A DNA stretch of 8,636 bases, taken from positions 1 to 8,636 of the forward strand of contig JAKAMR010000092.1 of assembly GCA_021812785.1 (NCBI GenBank). Direction: 5' to 3'. This stretch comes from Nitrospirota bacterium (GTDB lineage: Bacteria; Nitrospirota; Thermodesulfovibrionia; Thermodesulfovibrionales; JdFR-88). The notes beneath the pieces are model-generated. The model was not told the origin of the DNA. It searched no databases and saw only the letters and a program-made list of their open reading frames with translations. How positions within the stretch are numbered: position 1 is the stretch's first letter; the number at the start of each line of letters is the position of its first letter. Below are positions 1-6,604 of this stretch, in pieces. The translations under genes and the position numbers were made by a program.

Positions 1-1761
1 AAGTGGAGCCTGTTCAACCTCCACGACCCTTTCGATGTGCTCTACCCCCTTCAGTTCCCTGAACTCTCCCGGTCTTTGGCTTCCGCCATACAGTTGCCTG
101 TCAAGCGCCTTGTAGATTATCTCGTTCACAAGGGTGCTCTTGCCGGAGCCCGAAACGCCGGTGACGCAGGTAAACAGTCCAAGGGGTATCTTTACATCTA
201 TGTTTTTCAGGTTATAAGCCCTGGCGCCGAGCACCTCCAGGAATTTCTTCCCCTCCAGGCTCCGCCTTTTTTCGGGAAGCGGGATGCTTAGTTCGCCCTT
301 CAGGTATTTGCCGGTGAGGGAGTTCTCATTATGCAGGATCTCCTGCGGCGTGCCAGCGGCCACTATGCTGCCCCCAAGGACTCCCGCCCCCGGGCCCATG
401 TCCACAATGTGGTCAGCCCGGAGCATCGTCTCTTCATCATGCTCCACAATTATGACCGTGTTTCCCTGCTCCTTCAGCTTTTGAAGGCTGTCAAGGAGTT
501 TGCCGGAATCCCTGGGATGGAGGCCTATCGTGGGCTCGTCCAGTATGTAGAGCACGCCCGTAAGCGAGGAGCCCATCTGGGTGGCAAGCCTTATCCGCTG
601 GGACTCCCCTCCCGAAAGCGTTATGGACGGACGGTCGAGCGTCAGGTAGCCCAGGCCCACGTCGTCCAGGAAACCGAGCCTCTCCGTTATCTCCTTAAGC
701 AGCCTTTCGGCTATTGTTTTTTCGCGCCTGGTGAACTTCAGGCCCTGGATGAACTGTAGCGCCCGTCCAGCGTTTTTGCGCGAAAGCTCCCCGATGCTCA
801 ACCCGCCTATCTTTATGCTCAAGGCCTCCGGCCGCAGCCTCATGCCTTTGCATGCGCGGCATGGCCTTCCCGTGTCTATTTCCTCCTCTTCCCCGGCCTG
901 AGAAAGCAGCTCGTACCCGAGCCCGCGGCATGAGGGACAGGCGCCGGACCTGCTGTTGAAAGAGAAGAACATCGGGGTTATCTCCGGATAGCTTATCCCG
1001 CAGTGGGGGCAGACGGCCCGGCTGCTGAAAACGATGTCCTCTCCACGATCTATGAGGTTCACTATTACACTGCCGGCGTAGTGCAGCGCCGTTTCCACGG
1101 CGCTTTTAAGCTGCCTGTCTATCCCCGGCTTTATTATGAGCCTGTCTATCACTATTTCTATGGTGTGGCGTTTGTAGCGGGCCAGTTCCACCTCTCCGGT
1201 TATGTCAACTAGCTTGCCGTCTATTCGGGCCCTTAAAAAGCCCTCGGCCCTCATCTCGTGGAGCTCCTTTTTGTAGGAGCCTTTCCTGTCCTGCACAATG
1301 GGTGAAAGCACTTGGAAGCGGGTGCCCGCCGGAAGCTCCGCTATGGTGCTTATTATGTCCTGCGGCCCCTGGCCGGAGACCGGGGACCCGCACCGGTAGC
1401 AGAAGGCCTTGCCGGTCCTTGTATAGAGCACCCTCATGTAATCATATATCTCCGTAACGGTGCCAACGGTGGACCGTGGGCTCCTTGTCACGGTCTTCTG
1501 GTTTATGGCAATGGAAGGAGAGAGGCCCTCTATGGAATCCACATCCGGTTTGCTCAGCTCGCCAAGGAACTGCCTTGCGTACGGGGACAGGCTCTCCACA
1601 TACCGGCGCTGGCCCTCTGCGTAGATGGTGTCTATCGCAAGGGTGCTTTTGCCGGAGCCGGACGGGCCCGTTATGACCGTGGTCTTTTGCCGGGGGATCT
1701 GAAGCTTTATATTTTTTAAGTTATGTTCCCTGGCGCCAGATATTACAATGAAATCCTGCAT
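1..1761 (-). CDS. uvrA: UvrA, excinuclease ABC subunit A (N-terminal 587 residues; C-terminus outside window)
   Basis: UvrA is the dimeric ABC-type ATPase that finds bulky DNA lesions and loads UvrB in nucleotide excision repair. Read on the minus strand from ATG 1761, the frame is open to the window edge. Visible in order: Walker A GPSGSGKST (residues 32-40); the family stretch with AEGQRRYVESLS (48-59); a CxxC (121, 124); a UvrB-binding region (about 130-245); a zinc module C251/C254/C275/C278; a second CxxC (301, 304); ABC signature LSGGESQR (382-389); Walker B LYILDEP (404-410); H-loop EHD (440-442); and the second Walker A GVSGSGKST (535-543). Only 22 residues separate C278 from C301, against about 125 in E. 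coli as I recall it, so the insertion domain is missing while the UvrB-binding region is kept. An in-frame stop lies just upstream (TAG at 1767-1765), making ATG 1761 the first possible ATG; no clear Shine-Dalgarno precedes it. Family assignment is certain. Confidence 0.97.
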   Translation of the reverse strand, partial: MQDFIVISGAREHNLKNIKLQIPRQKTTVITGPSGSGKSTLAIDTIYAEGQRRYVESLSPYARQFLGELSKPDVDSIEGLSPSIAINQKTVTRSPRSTVGTVTEIYDYMRVLYTRTGKAFCYRCGSPVSGQGPQDIISTIAELPAGTRFQVLSPIVQDRKGSYKKELHEMRAEGFLRARIDGKLVDITGEVELARYKRHTIEIVIDRLIIKPGIDRQLKSAVETALHYAGSVIVNLIDRGEDIVFSSRAVCPHCGISYPEITPMFFSFNSRSGACPSCRGLGYELLSQAGEEEEIDTGRPCRACKGMRLRPEALSIKIGGLSIGELSRKNAGRALQFIQGLKFTRREKTIAERLLKEITERLGFLDDVGLGYLTLDRPSITLSGGESQRIRLATQMGSSLTGVLYILDEPTIGLHPRDSGKLLDSLQKLKEQGNTVIIVEHDEETMLRADHIVDMGPGAGVLGGSIVAAGTPQEILHNENSLTGKYLKGELSIPLPEKRRSLEGKKFLEVLGARAYNLKNIDVKIPLGLFTCVTGVSGSGKSTLVNEIIYKALDRQLYGGSQRPGEFRELKGVEHIERVVEVEQAPL

Positions 1762-1869
1762 GTGCTATAAATGGAAACCCTTAAAACCTTTCAAAAGAAT
1801 GCTCCCTAACCTATTAATATAATGGATGCCCTCCAATTCTTTCAAATAGCCTGCATGGAAAAATTGGTT

Positions 1870-1875
1870 TATAAT
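1870..1875 (+). promoter_or_regulatory. Candidate -10 box for the DUF1573 gene, leaderless arrangement
   Basis: A perfect TATAAT lies six bases before ATG 1882, so a transcript from it would begin at or next to that start codon. No Shine-Dalgarno precedes either ATG of the pair 1879/1882. No convincing -35 box is seen at 16-18 nt. A second perfect TATAAT at 1818-1823 could give a leader of about 50 nt instead. Confidence 0.3.
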
Positions 1876-1878
1876 TAC

Positions 1879-2304
1879 ATGATGCTAAAAATAAAAAGAC
1901 AGCTTTTGAGCATAGCTGTTGCCATGTGCCTGGTGCTTCCCGCGGTTTTTGTTTTTTTCTACATGCCCCGTGCGGCCTTGGCCCAGCCCAGGATCGTCTT
2001 TAAAAAGGAGGCGATCAATTTCGGGAAGGCCGTTGCCGGCAAGGAGGTGCAGGGCATATTCGTTGTTTCAAACAAAGGCGACCAGCCGCTTGAAATCGAT
2101 GGGTTGAGGCCCGGTTGAGGCTGCACCGCCGCGCTTGCCAGTTCGGCAAGTCTTAAGCCTGGTCAGACGGGGACCATCATGGTAAAGATAAGCACGAAGG
2201 ATGAGTTCGGGTATATAGACAAGAATGTCCAGGTCCTAAGCAACGACCCCAAAAGGCCCAGGGTGCAACTCTCCCTTTTTGGCCTTGTCGTCTCTGGCAA
2301 ATAG
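1879..2304 (+). CDS. Exported DUF1573-family protein, candidate selenoprotein (in-frame TGA at 2116-2118 read as Sec)
   Basis: Read through TGA 2116-2118, this frame encodes 141 residues ending at TAG 2302. An N-terminal signal peptide has a KIKR basic start, a long hydrophobic core and an AxA-type site (ALA, then Q at residue 36). The mature part is one DUF1573 (ASH/PapD-like Ig-fold) domain: a FKKEAINFGKAVAGKEV strand, FVVSNKGDQPLEI, then RPG-U-GCTAAL, KPGQTGTI, and the closing LSNDPKRPRVQLSLFG. DUF1573 proteins normally carry CGCT here; TGA replaces the first Cys exactly and the rest of the domain continues intact. A SECIS-like hairpin follows the TGA. The family's function is unsettled; a redox or metal-binding role for the CxC/UxC pair is inference. 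Tandem ATGs at 1879 and 1882 fit the signal peptide; an upstream ATG at 1822 would add an unlikely leader. The alternatives are a nonsense-mutated pseudogene or a sequencing error. The next gene begins 68 nt downstream, probably in the same transcript. Confidence 0.75.
2116..2160 (+). promoter_or_regulatory. Candidate bacterial SECIS element downstream of the UGA
   Basis: The UGA is followed 21 nt later by an apical loop AGUUC (2140-2144) closed by a perfect 6-bp stem, CUUGCC (2134-2139) with GGCAAG (2145-2150). A 5-bp basal helix AGGCU (2118-2122) with AGCCU (2156-2160) starts at the A of the UGA itself, with an internal loop between the helices. From memory, bacterial SECIS elements place the apical loop about 16-37 nt after the UGA and need a G among its first two bases; here G is second and is followed by U, as in the E. 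coli fdhF element (loop AGGUCU). This is a match by eye, not a folding calculation. Confidence 0.65.
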
Positions 2305-2323
2305 ACAAAGGGCCGCATGAAAA

Positions 2324-2352
2324 ACGGATAAAGAAGTCTCTTTAAGGACCGT
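2324..2352 (+). other. Imperfect hairpin between the DUF1573 and prenyltransferase genes
   Basis: ACGG (2324-2327) pairs with CCGT (2349-2352), and AAAGA (2330-2334) pairs with TCTTT (2339-2343) around the loop AGTC. An AT/AAGGA internal loop separates the two helices. No T-run follows, so it does not look like a terminator; it may only shape the intercistronic RNA just ahead of the AAGGA ribosome site at 2359-2363. Confidence 0.25.
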
Positions 2353-2372
2353 CCCAAAAAGGAATCGAAAAA

Positions 2373-3221
2373 ATGTTCAGGCGTTTTGTTCTGTTTCTGA
2401 GGATGATAAAATTTTCCCATTCCATTTTCGCCCTCCCTTTCGCTTTTACTGCGGCGCTGATGGCCTCTGGCGGCATGCCCAGGGCTGGCAAGCTCTTGTG
2501 GATCACCCTTGCCATGGTCGGCGCAAGGTCCGGGGCAATGGCCGTAAACCGGATAGTGGACCGCAAGATAGATGCCCTGAACCCAAGGACAAGCAAAAGG
2601 GAACTTCCCTCCGGAAGGCTGGGCCTGGCCGAGGTCCTGGTTTTTGCCCTTTTGTCCTTTACACTGCTTGTATTTGCCTCGTGGAAGCTTAATCCGCTTT
2701 GCCTTGAGCTATCTCCGGTAGCCATAGCGCTTGTTGTATTTTATTCCTATACGAAAAGGTTCACCTGGGCCTCCCATTTTTTCCTCGGCCTGGCCCTCTC
2801 GCTTGCACCCCTTGGCGCCTGGATAGCCGTGCGCGGCCAGGTGGGGGCGGCCTCAGTCTTTCTTGCCCTGGCTGTTGTCTTCTGGCTTGCGGGCTTCGAC
2901 ATACTTTATGCCCTTCAGGACATGGATTTCGACCGCAGCCACGGGCTTTATTCGGTGCCCGCCCGGTTTGGGATCAGAAGGTCCCTTGCAGCCTCAAGAG
3001 CCTTTCATGTGCTCAGTGTCCTTATGCTTGGCGCGGCAGGCGCGATCATGTCCCTGGGGCCTGCATACTGGGCAGGCCTTGTTGTCGTATCAGGGCTGTT
3101 TGTCTATGAGCATTCTCTTGTGAAAGAAAACGACCTGAGCAGGCTGAACATGGCTTTTTTCAACATGAACGGCTGGATCAGCGTGGCGGTATTGCTCTTT
3201 ACAGCGCTTTCTTTTGTCTGA
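2373..3221 (+). CDS. mqnP: UbiA-family prenyltransferase, MqnP-type (menaquinone biosynthesis)
   Basis: This is an integral membrane prenyltransferase of 282 residues, the usual length for UbiA proteins, with several hydrophobic helices. The two Asp-rich motifs that bind Mg-diphosphate are intact: NRIVDRKID (N59-x3-D63-x3-D67) and YALQDMDFD (D183-x3-D187), followed by GLYSVPARFG. The wording of the second motif matches the subgroup called 'putative 4-hydroxybenzoate polyprenyltransferase'. In bacteria using the futalosine route, this enzyme (MqnP) attaches the polyprenyl tail to 1,4-dihydroxy-6-naphthoate. The aromatic substrate cannot be told from sequence alone, and no other mqn gene is visible, so the symbol is provisional. 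ATG 2373 has AAGGA at 2359-2363, nine bases upstream. It lies 68 nt after the DUF1573 gene in the same direction. Its last 23 bases overlap the convergent gene. Confidence 0.88.
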   Translation: MFRRFVLFLRMIKFSHSIFALPFAFTAALMASGGMPRAGKLLWITLAMVGARSGAMAVNRIVDRKIDALNPRTSKRELPSGRLGLAEVLVFALLSFTLLVFASWKLNPLCLELSPVAIALVVFYSYTKRFTWASHFFLGLALSLAPLGAWIAVRGQVGAASVFLALAVVFWLAGFDILYALQDMDFDRSHGLYSVPARFGIRRSLAASRAFHVLSVLMLGAAGAIMSLGPAYWAGLVVVSGLFVYEHSLVKENDLSRLNMAFFNMNGWISVAVLLFTALSFV

Positions 3222-3789
3222 AATTATTTTTTTCTTTTTCTTCTGTTCTTTCGTACCTGTATCTGTATTTCTTCAGCGTTTCCCGTGTCTTGTTCCGGCA
3301 GGACTCAATGGTCTCAAGTAGTTCCTCTTTGGTCATGCTCCGGGTATTAAGACTGTCAGAAAGGGCCTCCAGGTCCTCATCCACGGTCTTTATGAGGCTT
3401 TCCTTAAGAAGGTGCATCTTCTCGAACTCATTTAAAAGATGATTGATCTCTTCTATGAAGGATTTTATGTACGGGTCGTCCCTTTTTCTTATCTTGAGCT
3501 TGCCGGAGTAGTTGCCGCCCAGAATAAGCCTTATCTCCATCTTCAGCCTTTGGAACGGCCCGACGAACCGGTGGGCAAATACCATTGTCAGCAGGAAGAC
3601 CAGCGCAGCGTAGCCAACCATTATGACAATGGTCACGGCCTCCGGGCTGACCACAGCGTTGATGGCCTTGGCAAGAACGATAAAGCCTATCCCCGCGACC
3701 AATGAAGCGATGACTATGAAGGCAACCGAATAACGCAGTTCTCTGGAAACGAAGTGTCTCGTCGATTGTTTCGGCCCGAGGTCTAGCAT
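3199..3789 (-). CDS. Two-helix membrane protein with HAMP-like segment and C-terminal coiled coil, no output domain
   Basis: From ATG 3789 this is 196 residues. A short cytoplasmic start with FVSRELRYS leads into TM1 (about 20-40), a periplasmic loop of roughly 10 residues, TM2 (about 52-72), and a HAMP-like junction HRFVGPFQRLKMEI around P78. A charged helical region follows from about 105 to the end, likely coiled coil and very rich in E and K. No kinase, methyl-accepting, GGDEF or DNA-binding domain follows. Proteins of this make-up occur as stand-alone HAMP proteins in sensory bacteria; their function is mostly unknown. It might act as a membrane adaptor or partner of a kinase, but that is inference. 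The frame extends upstream to 3966, yet that extra stretch (many K/R, then an unstructured part) does not look like protein. ATG 3789 lies just before the family-like region, although no Shine-Dalgarno is seen. Confidence 0.75.
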   Translation of the reverse strand: MLDLGPKQSTRHFVSRELRYSVAFIVIASLVAGIGFIVLAKAINAVVSPEAVTIVIMVGYAALVFLLTMVFAHRFVGPFQRLKMEIRLILGGNYSGKLKIRKRDDPYIKSFIEEINHLLNEFEKMHLLKESLIKTVDEDLEALSDSLNTRSMTKEELLETIESCRNKTRETLKKYRYRYERTEEKEKNNFRQKKAL

Positions 3790-3799
3790 TTTTGAAATG

Positions 3800-3805
3800 A
3801 TTATA
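3800..3805 (-). promoter_or_regulatory. Candidate -10 box for the HAMP-like gene
   Basis: On the minus strand a perfect TATAAT ends eleven bases before ATG 3789, predicting a leader of only about four bases. No clear -35 box is present at 16-18 nt. It also argues against translation starting farther upstream, since such starts would lie ahead of this promoter. Confidence 0.3.
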
Positions 3806-4142
3806 CATGAAAATGGCAGCAAATAATGTTTTGGTCTGAACCGGCCGCAAGATCTTAAAAACCAAAACTCATTCGGGGACAGAATATGTAATGTCTGCAT
3901 GCGCCTGCCCTGCCGTTTTTTTTGCAGCAGTTGACGTTTTTTGAAAAACGGGATGCGTTTTTTCACTCAAAAAAATGGTCATTTATTCAATAACTTGCTT
4001 TATTTTTCATGGGGGTCGGAATGATATCCATATTTAAAAATAGAAGTAGAAATTTAGAATTTTGTTGGTTTACAATAGAACTGCCTTAAAAAGGGAATTT
4101 CAAGGACTGTTTAATCTTTAAGGAAGTTCGCGGGTACGGATA
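3806..4142. other. AT-rich divergent intergenic region, no gene seen
   Basis: It separates the minus-strand HAMP-like gene from the plus-strand diguanylate cyclase. I see no convincing gene. It contains a palindrome CGTTTTTTGAAAAACG (3935-3950), several T-runs, and a TACAAT at 4071-4076 that could be a -10 for the downstream gene but lacks a good -35. AAGGAAG at 4120-4126 resembles a Shine-Dalgarno but sits 16 nt from the first possible start. Confidence 0.5.
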
Positions 4143-6329
4143 TTGCTTAAAAACCGTTATATGAACCATCTCATAGATATACAGTTTTTGACGAAGGCCC
4201 TCAAATCCCTTTCGAGCCTCACAGGGCTTGATTTTTCCATTTATGACGACAGGGAAAACCTGCTGGTGCCTGCTTCAAGTGAGGACCCTCTTCTGTCTTC
4301 CATAAAGATGAGCAAAAAGGGGCAGGAGCTGTATAACGCATTCCAGTCCAAGTACCTGAAGCTGACGCTGAAAAACACCAGGTCTTTTCTTATCCAGGGA
4401 TTCACAATGCAATACCACGTTTTCATGCCCATAAGGTACAAGGACATCACCCTGGTTGCTCTTTGTGAGGGCTTCTACATGCAAGAGGATGATTTCGCCA
4501 GGTTCTATGCGGAAAAAGGCGTAATATTCGGGGTTACGGAACGGGGCATGGAAGAGTGGAGGAAAGACCTGAGGTTCATAAGCGCGCAAAAGATAGAAAA
4601 TTACATCAAATCGGCAAGGCCCCTCCTGGAGGACATCATATCTTCCGGGTATGAGAAAGGGGAGCTCAACAAAAGGTGGCAGTGGTCAAAAACCATTATA
4701 AGCCTGGCTGCCAATATAAAATCCGATGCCACGCTGGATGACATACGGCAGATCATCGTGGACACGGTCATATTCCTGTTCAATGTGGACACTGCCGCTA
4801 TCTTTACGCCCATTAAGGACCATTTCTGTCCCGAATCGGCCGGAGGGCGCGCCAGGGACGCGATCAGCAGGCTCAAGCTTTCGAAGGACAACTATCTTGT
4901 GTCGAACGCCGTTCACTCGAAGGCCCCCGTTTCGGCCATTGACAGCTTCAAACTGAAGCATTCGGGTTTTCCGGAAGAAATAATTTCCATGTATCTCTTC
5001 CCCATACAGTCGCACTCGGGCTTTTTCGGGTTCCTGGGGATATTCAACTCACTGCTGGACCGCGAGGCATTCGACTCCATAGAGGAGCTCTGCAAGCTGT
5101 CGGCCTACCTCTTTGGCGTAAGGCAGCTTGGAGCGGAGTACATGAAATACTCGGACGGGATAAATCTCATAACCTGCAAGACGATGGAGCTTTTTTCCCA
5201 TTACAGGGACAGGCAGGCTCTATGCGACCAGATCGTAAACGAGGCCGCCCTGCTGGTGGGAGCGGAGAAATGCTCCGTGATGCTGCTTGACGAGGACGGC
5301 GATGCCCTCAGCGTTATCTCTGTCAAGGGCGTGAACAAATGGCTCATGAAGGACGTGAAGATAAAAATAGGGGAGGGCGTAGCCGGAAAGGTCTACCAGC
5401 AGGGTCTGCCCGTTCTGATAGACAGCGAGGAGAAGCTTAAGAGGTTTACGGCGGCGCCAAAGCCCCTTTTCAAGACACAATCATGCATCAGCATACCGCT
5501 CAAGATCTCAAGTGAGACTATGGGCATCCTTAACGTTGCGGACAAGGCCAGCGGAGAGACCTTTACGGAAAAAGACCTGTCCGTGCTCACTCCGTTTGCG
5601 GCCCAGGCCTCTCTGCTTTTAAAGCTGGCAGATTGCCATAAGGTCTCTGAACAGATGAGGGAGCTTTCGATAACCGATCCTCTGACCGGCCTTTTCAACA
5701 GGCGGTATTTCGATGTGCGGCTTGAAGAGGAGCACCGCAGGGCCATGCGGTACAACTTGAATTTTTCACTTGCCATACTGGACCTGGACGATTTCAAGCT
5801 GCTCAACGACACCCAGGGCCACCTTGCGGGCGACTATGCCCTGCGGGAGGTGGCAAACGTGATGGCCAACTCGATAAGGGCAAACGATATACTGGTAAGG
5901 ATCGGAGGCGAGGAGTTTGCGATAATAATGCCTCAGACGGGAAAAGACGAGGCCTTCCATGTCCTTGAGCGGATCAGAAACAATATAAGCTTCATGGCTT
6001 TGCCCGGCATTAAGGATGGACCGGTCTCAAGGCTGACCATAAGCACGGGCATCGCGATGTATCCGGAATGCGGAGAGTCGATCGAGAGCATTATCGTGCA
6101 GGCGGACAAGGCTCTTTACTTCGCCAAGACGAACGGGAAGAACAAGACCGTGTCCTGGCACGCGGGAATGGATTTCAAGACGGCTAAGATCTCCGTCCCG
6201 GACGGCGCCGGCATCGGGAACAGCGAGGCCTGCCCTGGCGGCAGGCTTACCGCAGGCAATGTCCCCTCCGGCCTCCATAGCGGGAAACAACAAAACCCCG
6301 ATGAGCCCTTTAAGGGTTTCGCTATCTGA
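4143..6329 (+). CDS. Sensor diguanylate cyclase: PocR-like, GAF, GAF, GGDEF
   Basis: It makes the second messenger c-di-GMP from two GTP. The protein has 728 residues from TTG 4143. Order of domains: a PocR/PAS-like sensory region (about 10-130), a linker helix (about 140-190), a diverged GAF (about 190-330), a clearer GAF (about 350-495) containing IGEGVAGKVYQQG and a C-terminal GILNVADK strand, then GGDEF (about 505-670). The cyclase domain carries DPLTGLFNRRYFD (512-524), the metal-site LDLDDFKLLND (546-556), the active site GGEEF (588-592) and an RxxD inhibitory site (R579-D582) exactly five residues before it. It should therefore be active and product-inhibited. No membrane segment or EAL domain is present, so it is cytosolic. 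About 55 low-complexity residues trail the domain. ATG 4161 is an alternative start; neither start has a well-placed Shine-Dalgarno. The ligands are unknown, and the PocR-like call is the least certain part. Confidence 0.93.
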   Translation: MLKNRYMNHLIDIQFLTKALKSLSSLTGLDFSIYDDRENLLVPASSEDPLLSSIKMSKKGQELYNAFQSKYLKLTLKNTRSFLIQGFTMQYHVFMPIRYKDITLVALCEGFYMQEDDFARFYAEKGVIFGVTERGMEEWRKDLRFISAQKIENYIKSARPLLEDIISSGYEKGELNKRWQWSKTIISLAANIKSDATLDDIRQIIVDTVIFLFNVDTAAIFTPIKDHFCPESAGGRARDAISRLKLSKDNYLVSNAVHSKAPVSAIDSFKLKHSGFPEEIISMYLFPIQSHSGFFGFLGIFNSLLDREAFDSIEELCKLSAYLFGVRQLGAEYMKYSDGINLITCKTMELFSHYRDRQALCDQIVNEAALLVGAEKCSVMLLDEDGDALSVISVKGVNKWLMKDVKIKIGEGVAGKVYQQGLPVLIDSEEKLKRFTAAPKPLFKTQSCISIPLKISSETMGILNVADKASGETFTEKDLSVLTPFAAQASLLLKLADCHKVSEQMRELSITDPLTGLFNRRYFDVRLEEEHRRAMRYNLNFSLAILDLDDFKLLNDTQGHLAGDYALREVANVMANSIRANDILVRIGGEEFAIIMPQTGKDEAFHVLERIRNNISFMALPGIKDGPVSRLTISTGIAMYPECGESIESIIVQADKALYFAKTNGKNKTVSWHAGMDFKTAKISVPDGAGIGNSEACPGGRLTAGNVPSGLHSGKQQNPDEPFKGFAI

Positions 6330-6410
6330 GATATTTCCCTTTTTTCCCTTTTTGACTTTCATTTACAGGACACTCTGTAGCGGACCCGGAACTTCCTGGC
6401 CGACCGCCAA

Positions 6411-6426
6411 ATAATTAATGAATTAT
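6411..6426. repeat. AT-rich perfect inverted repeat
   Basis: ATAATT (6411-6416) and AATTAT (6421-6426) flank AATG. It lies between the cyclase gene and the terminator-like hairpin. It could be a protein-binding dyad, or chance in an AT-rich spacer. Confidence 0.3.
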
Positions 6427-6443
6427 GGATCAAGCCGGTTTTT

Positions 6444-6479
6444 GCCCCTGTTCCCATAGGGACGAAGGGCGCATTTTTT
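6444..6479 (+). terminator. Rho-independent terminator candidate for the diguanylate cyclase gene
   Basis: GCCC (6444-6447) pairs with GGGC (6467-6470), and an inner stem GTTCC (6450-6454) pairs with GGGAC (6459-6463, one G-U) around the loop CATA. A run of six T follows at 6474-6479. It lies about 115 nt past the cyclase stop codon. The internal mismatches make it imperfect. Confidence 0.5.
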
Positions 6480-6529
6480 CTGCCGGGCGTAATTTCTTCT
6501 CCCATTTGGGGGATTGTAACGGCGCCCTT
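6465..6529. repeat. Perfect 8-bp inverted repeat enclosing a second hairpin
   Basis: AAGGGCGC (6465-6472) is the exact reverse complement of GCGCCCTT (6522-6529). Between them, TCTCCC (6498-6503) pairs with GGGGGA (6508-6513, one G-U) around ATTT. The left arm overlaps the 3' arm of the terminator-like hairpin at 6444-6479, so the two folds exclude each other. Confidence 0.4.
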
Positions 6530-6604
6530 TATCATCTAGATTTTTGATAGTTGCGGCACTCGCGGATGTTAAAGAAATCCATGTTATTTTATGAATTTCC
6601 AAGT

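Noticed and set aside
37..1719. Several open frames on the plus strand opposite uvrA, for example 331-759 and 1312-1719
   Set aside because: They lie opposite an unbroken UvrA frame and show no family motif; they are shadows of it.
1822..2118. A short 98-residue protein ending at TGA 2118
   Set aside because: It stops in the middle of the DUF1573 domain exactly at a conserved Cys, and the same frame continues the domain to 2304. Its ATG at 1822 also adds an unlikely stretch before the signal peptide.
1879..2304. DUF1573 gene as a pseudogene broken by a nonsense mutation
   Set aside because: Possible, since TGC to TGA is one change, but no other lesion is seen, the stop falls on the one position where Sec makes sense, and a SECIS-like hairpin follows. 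Kept as the main alternative.
3935..3950. Palindrome CGTTTTTTGAAAAACG as a terminator
   Set aside because: No plus-strand gene ends nearby, and on the minus strand no T-run follows it. Mostly A/T pairing, so it may be chance.
3790..3966. Longer N-terminus for the HAMP-like protein starting at 3966
   Set aside because: The added 59 residues look non-coding (K/R-rich then irregular), and a candidate -10 box at 3800-3805 lies inside that stretch.
6293..6319. AAACCC/GGGTTT hairpin at the end of the cyclase gene as terminator
   Set aside because: It is inside the coding sequence, has a 14-nt loop and is not followed directly by a T-run.
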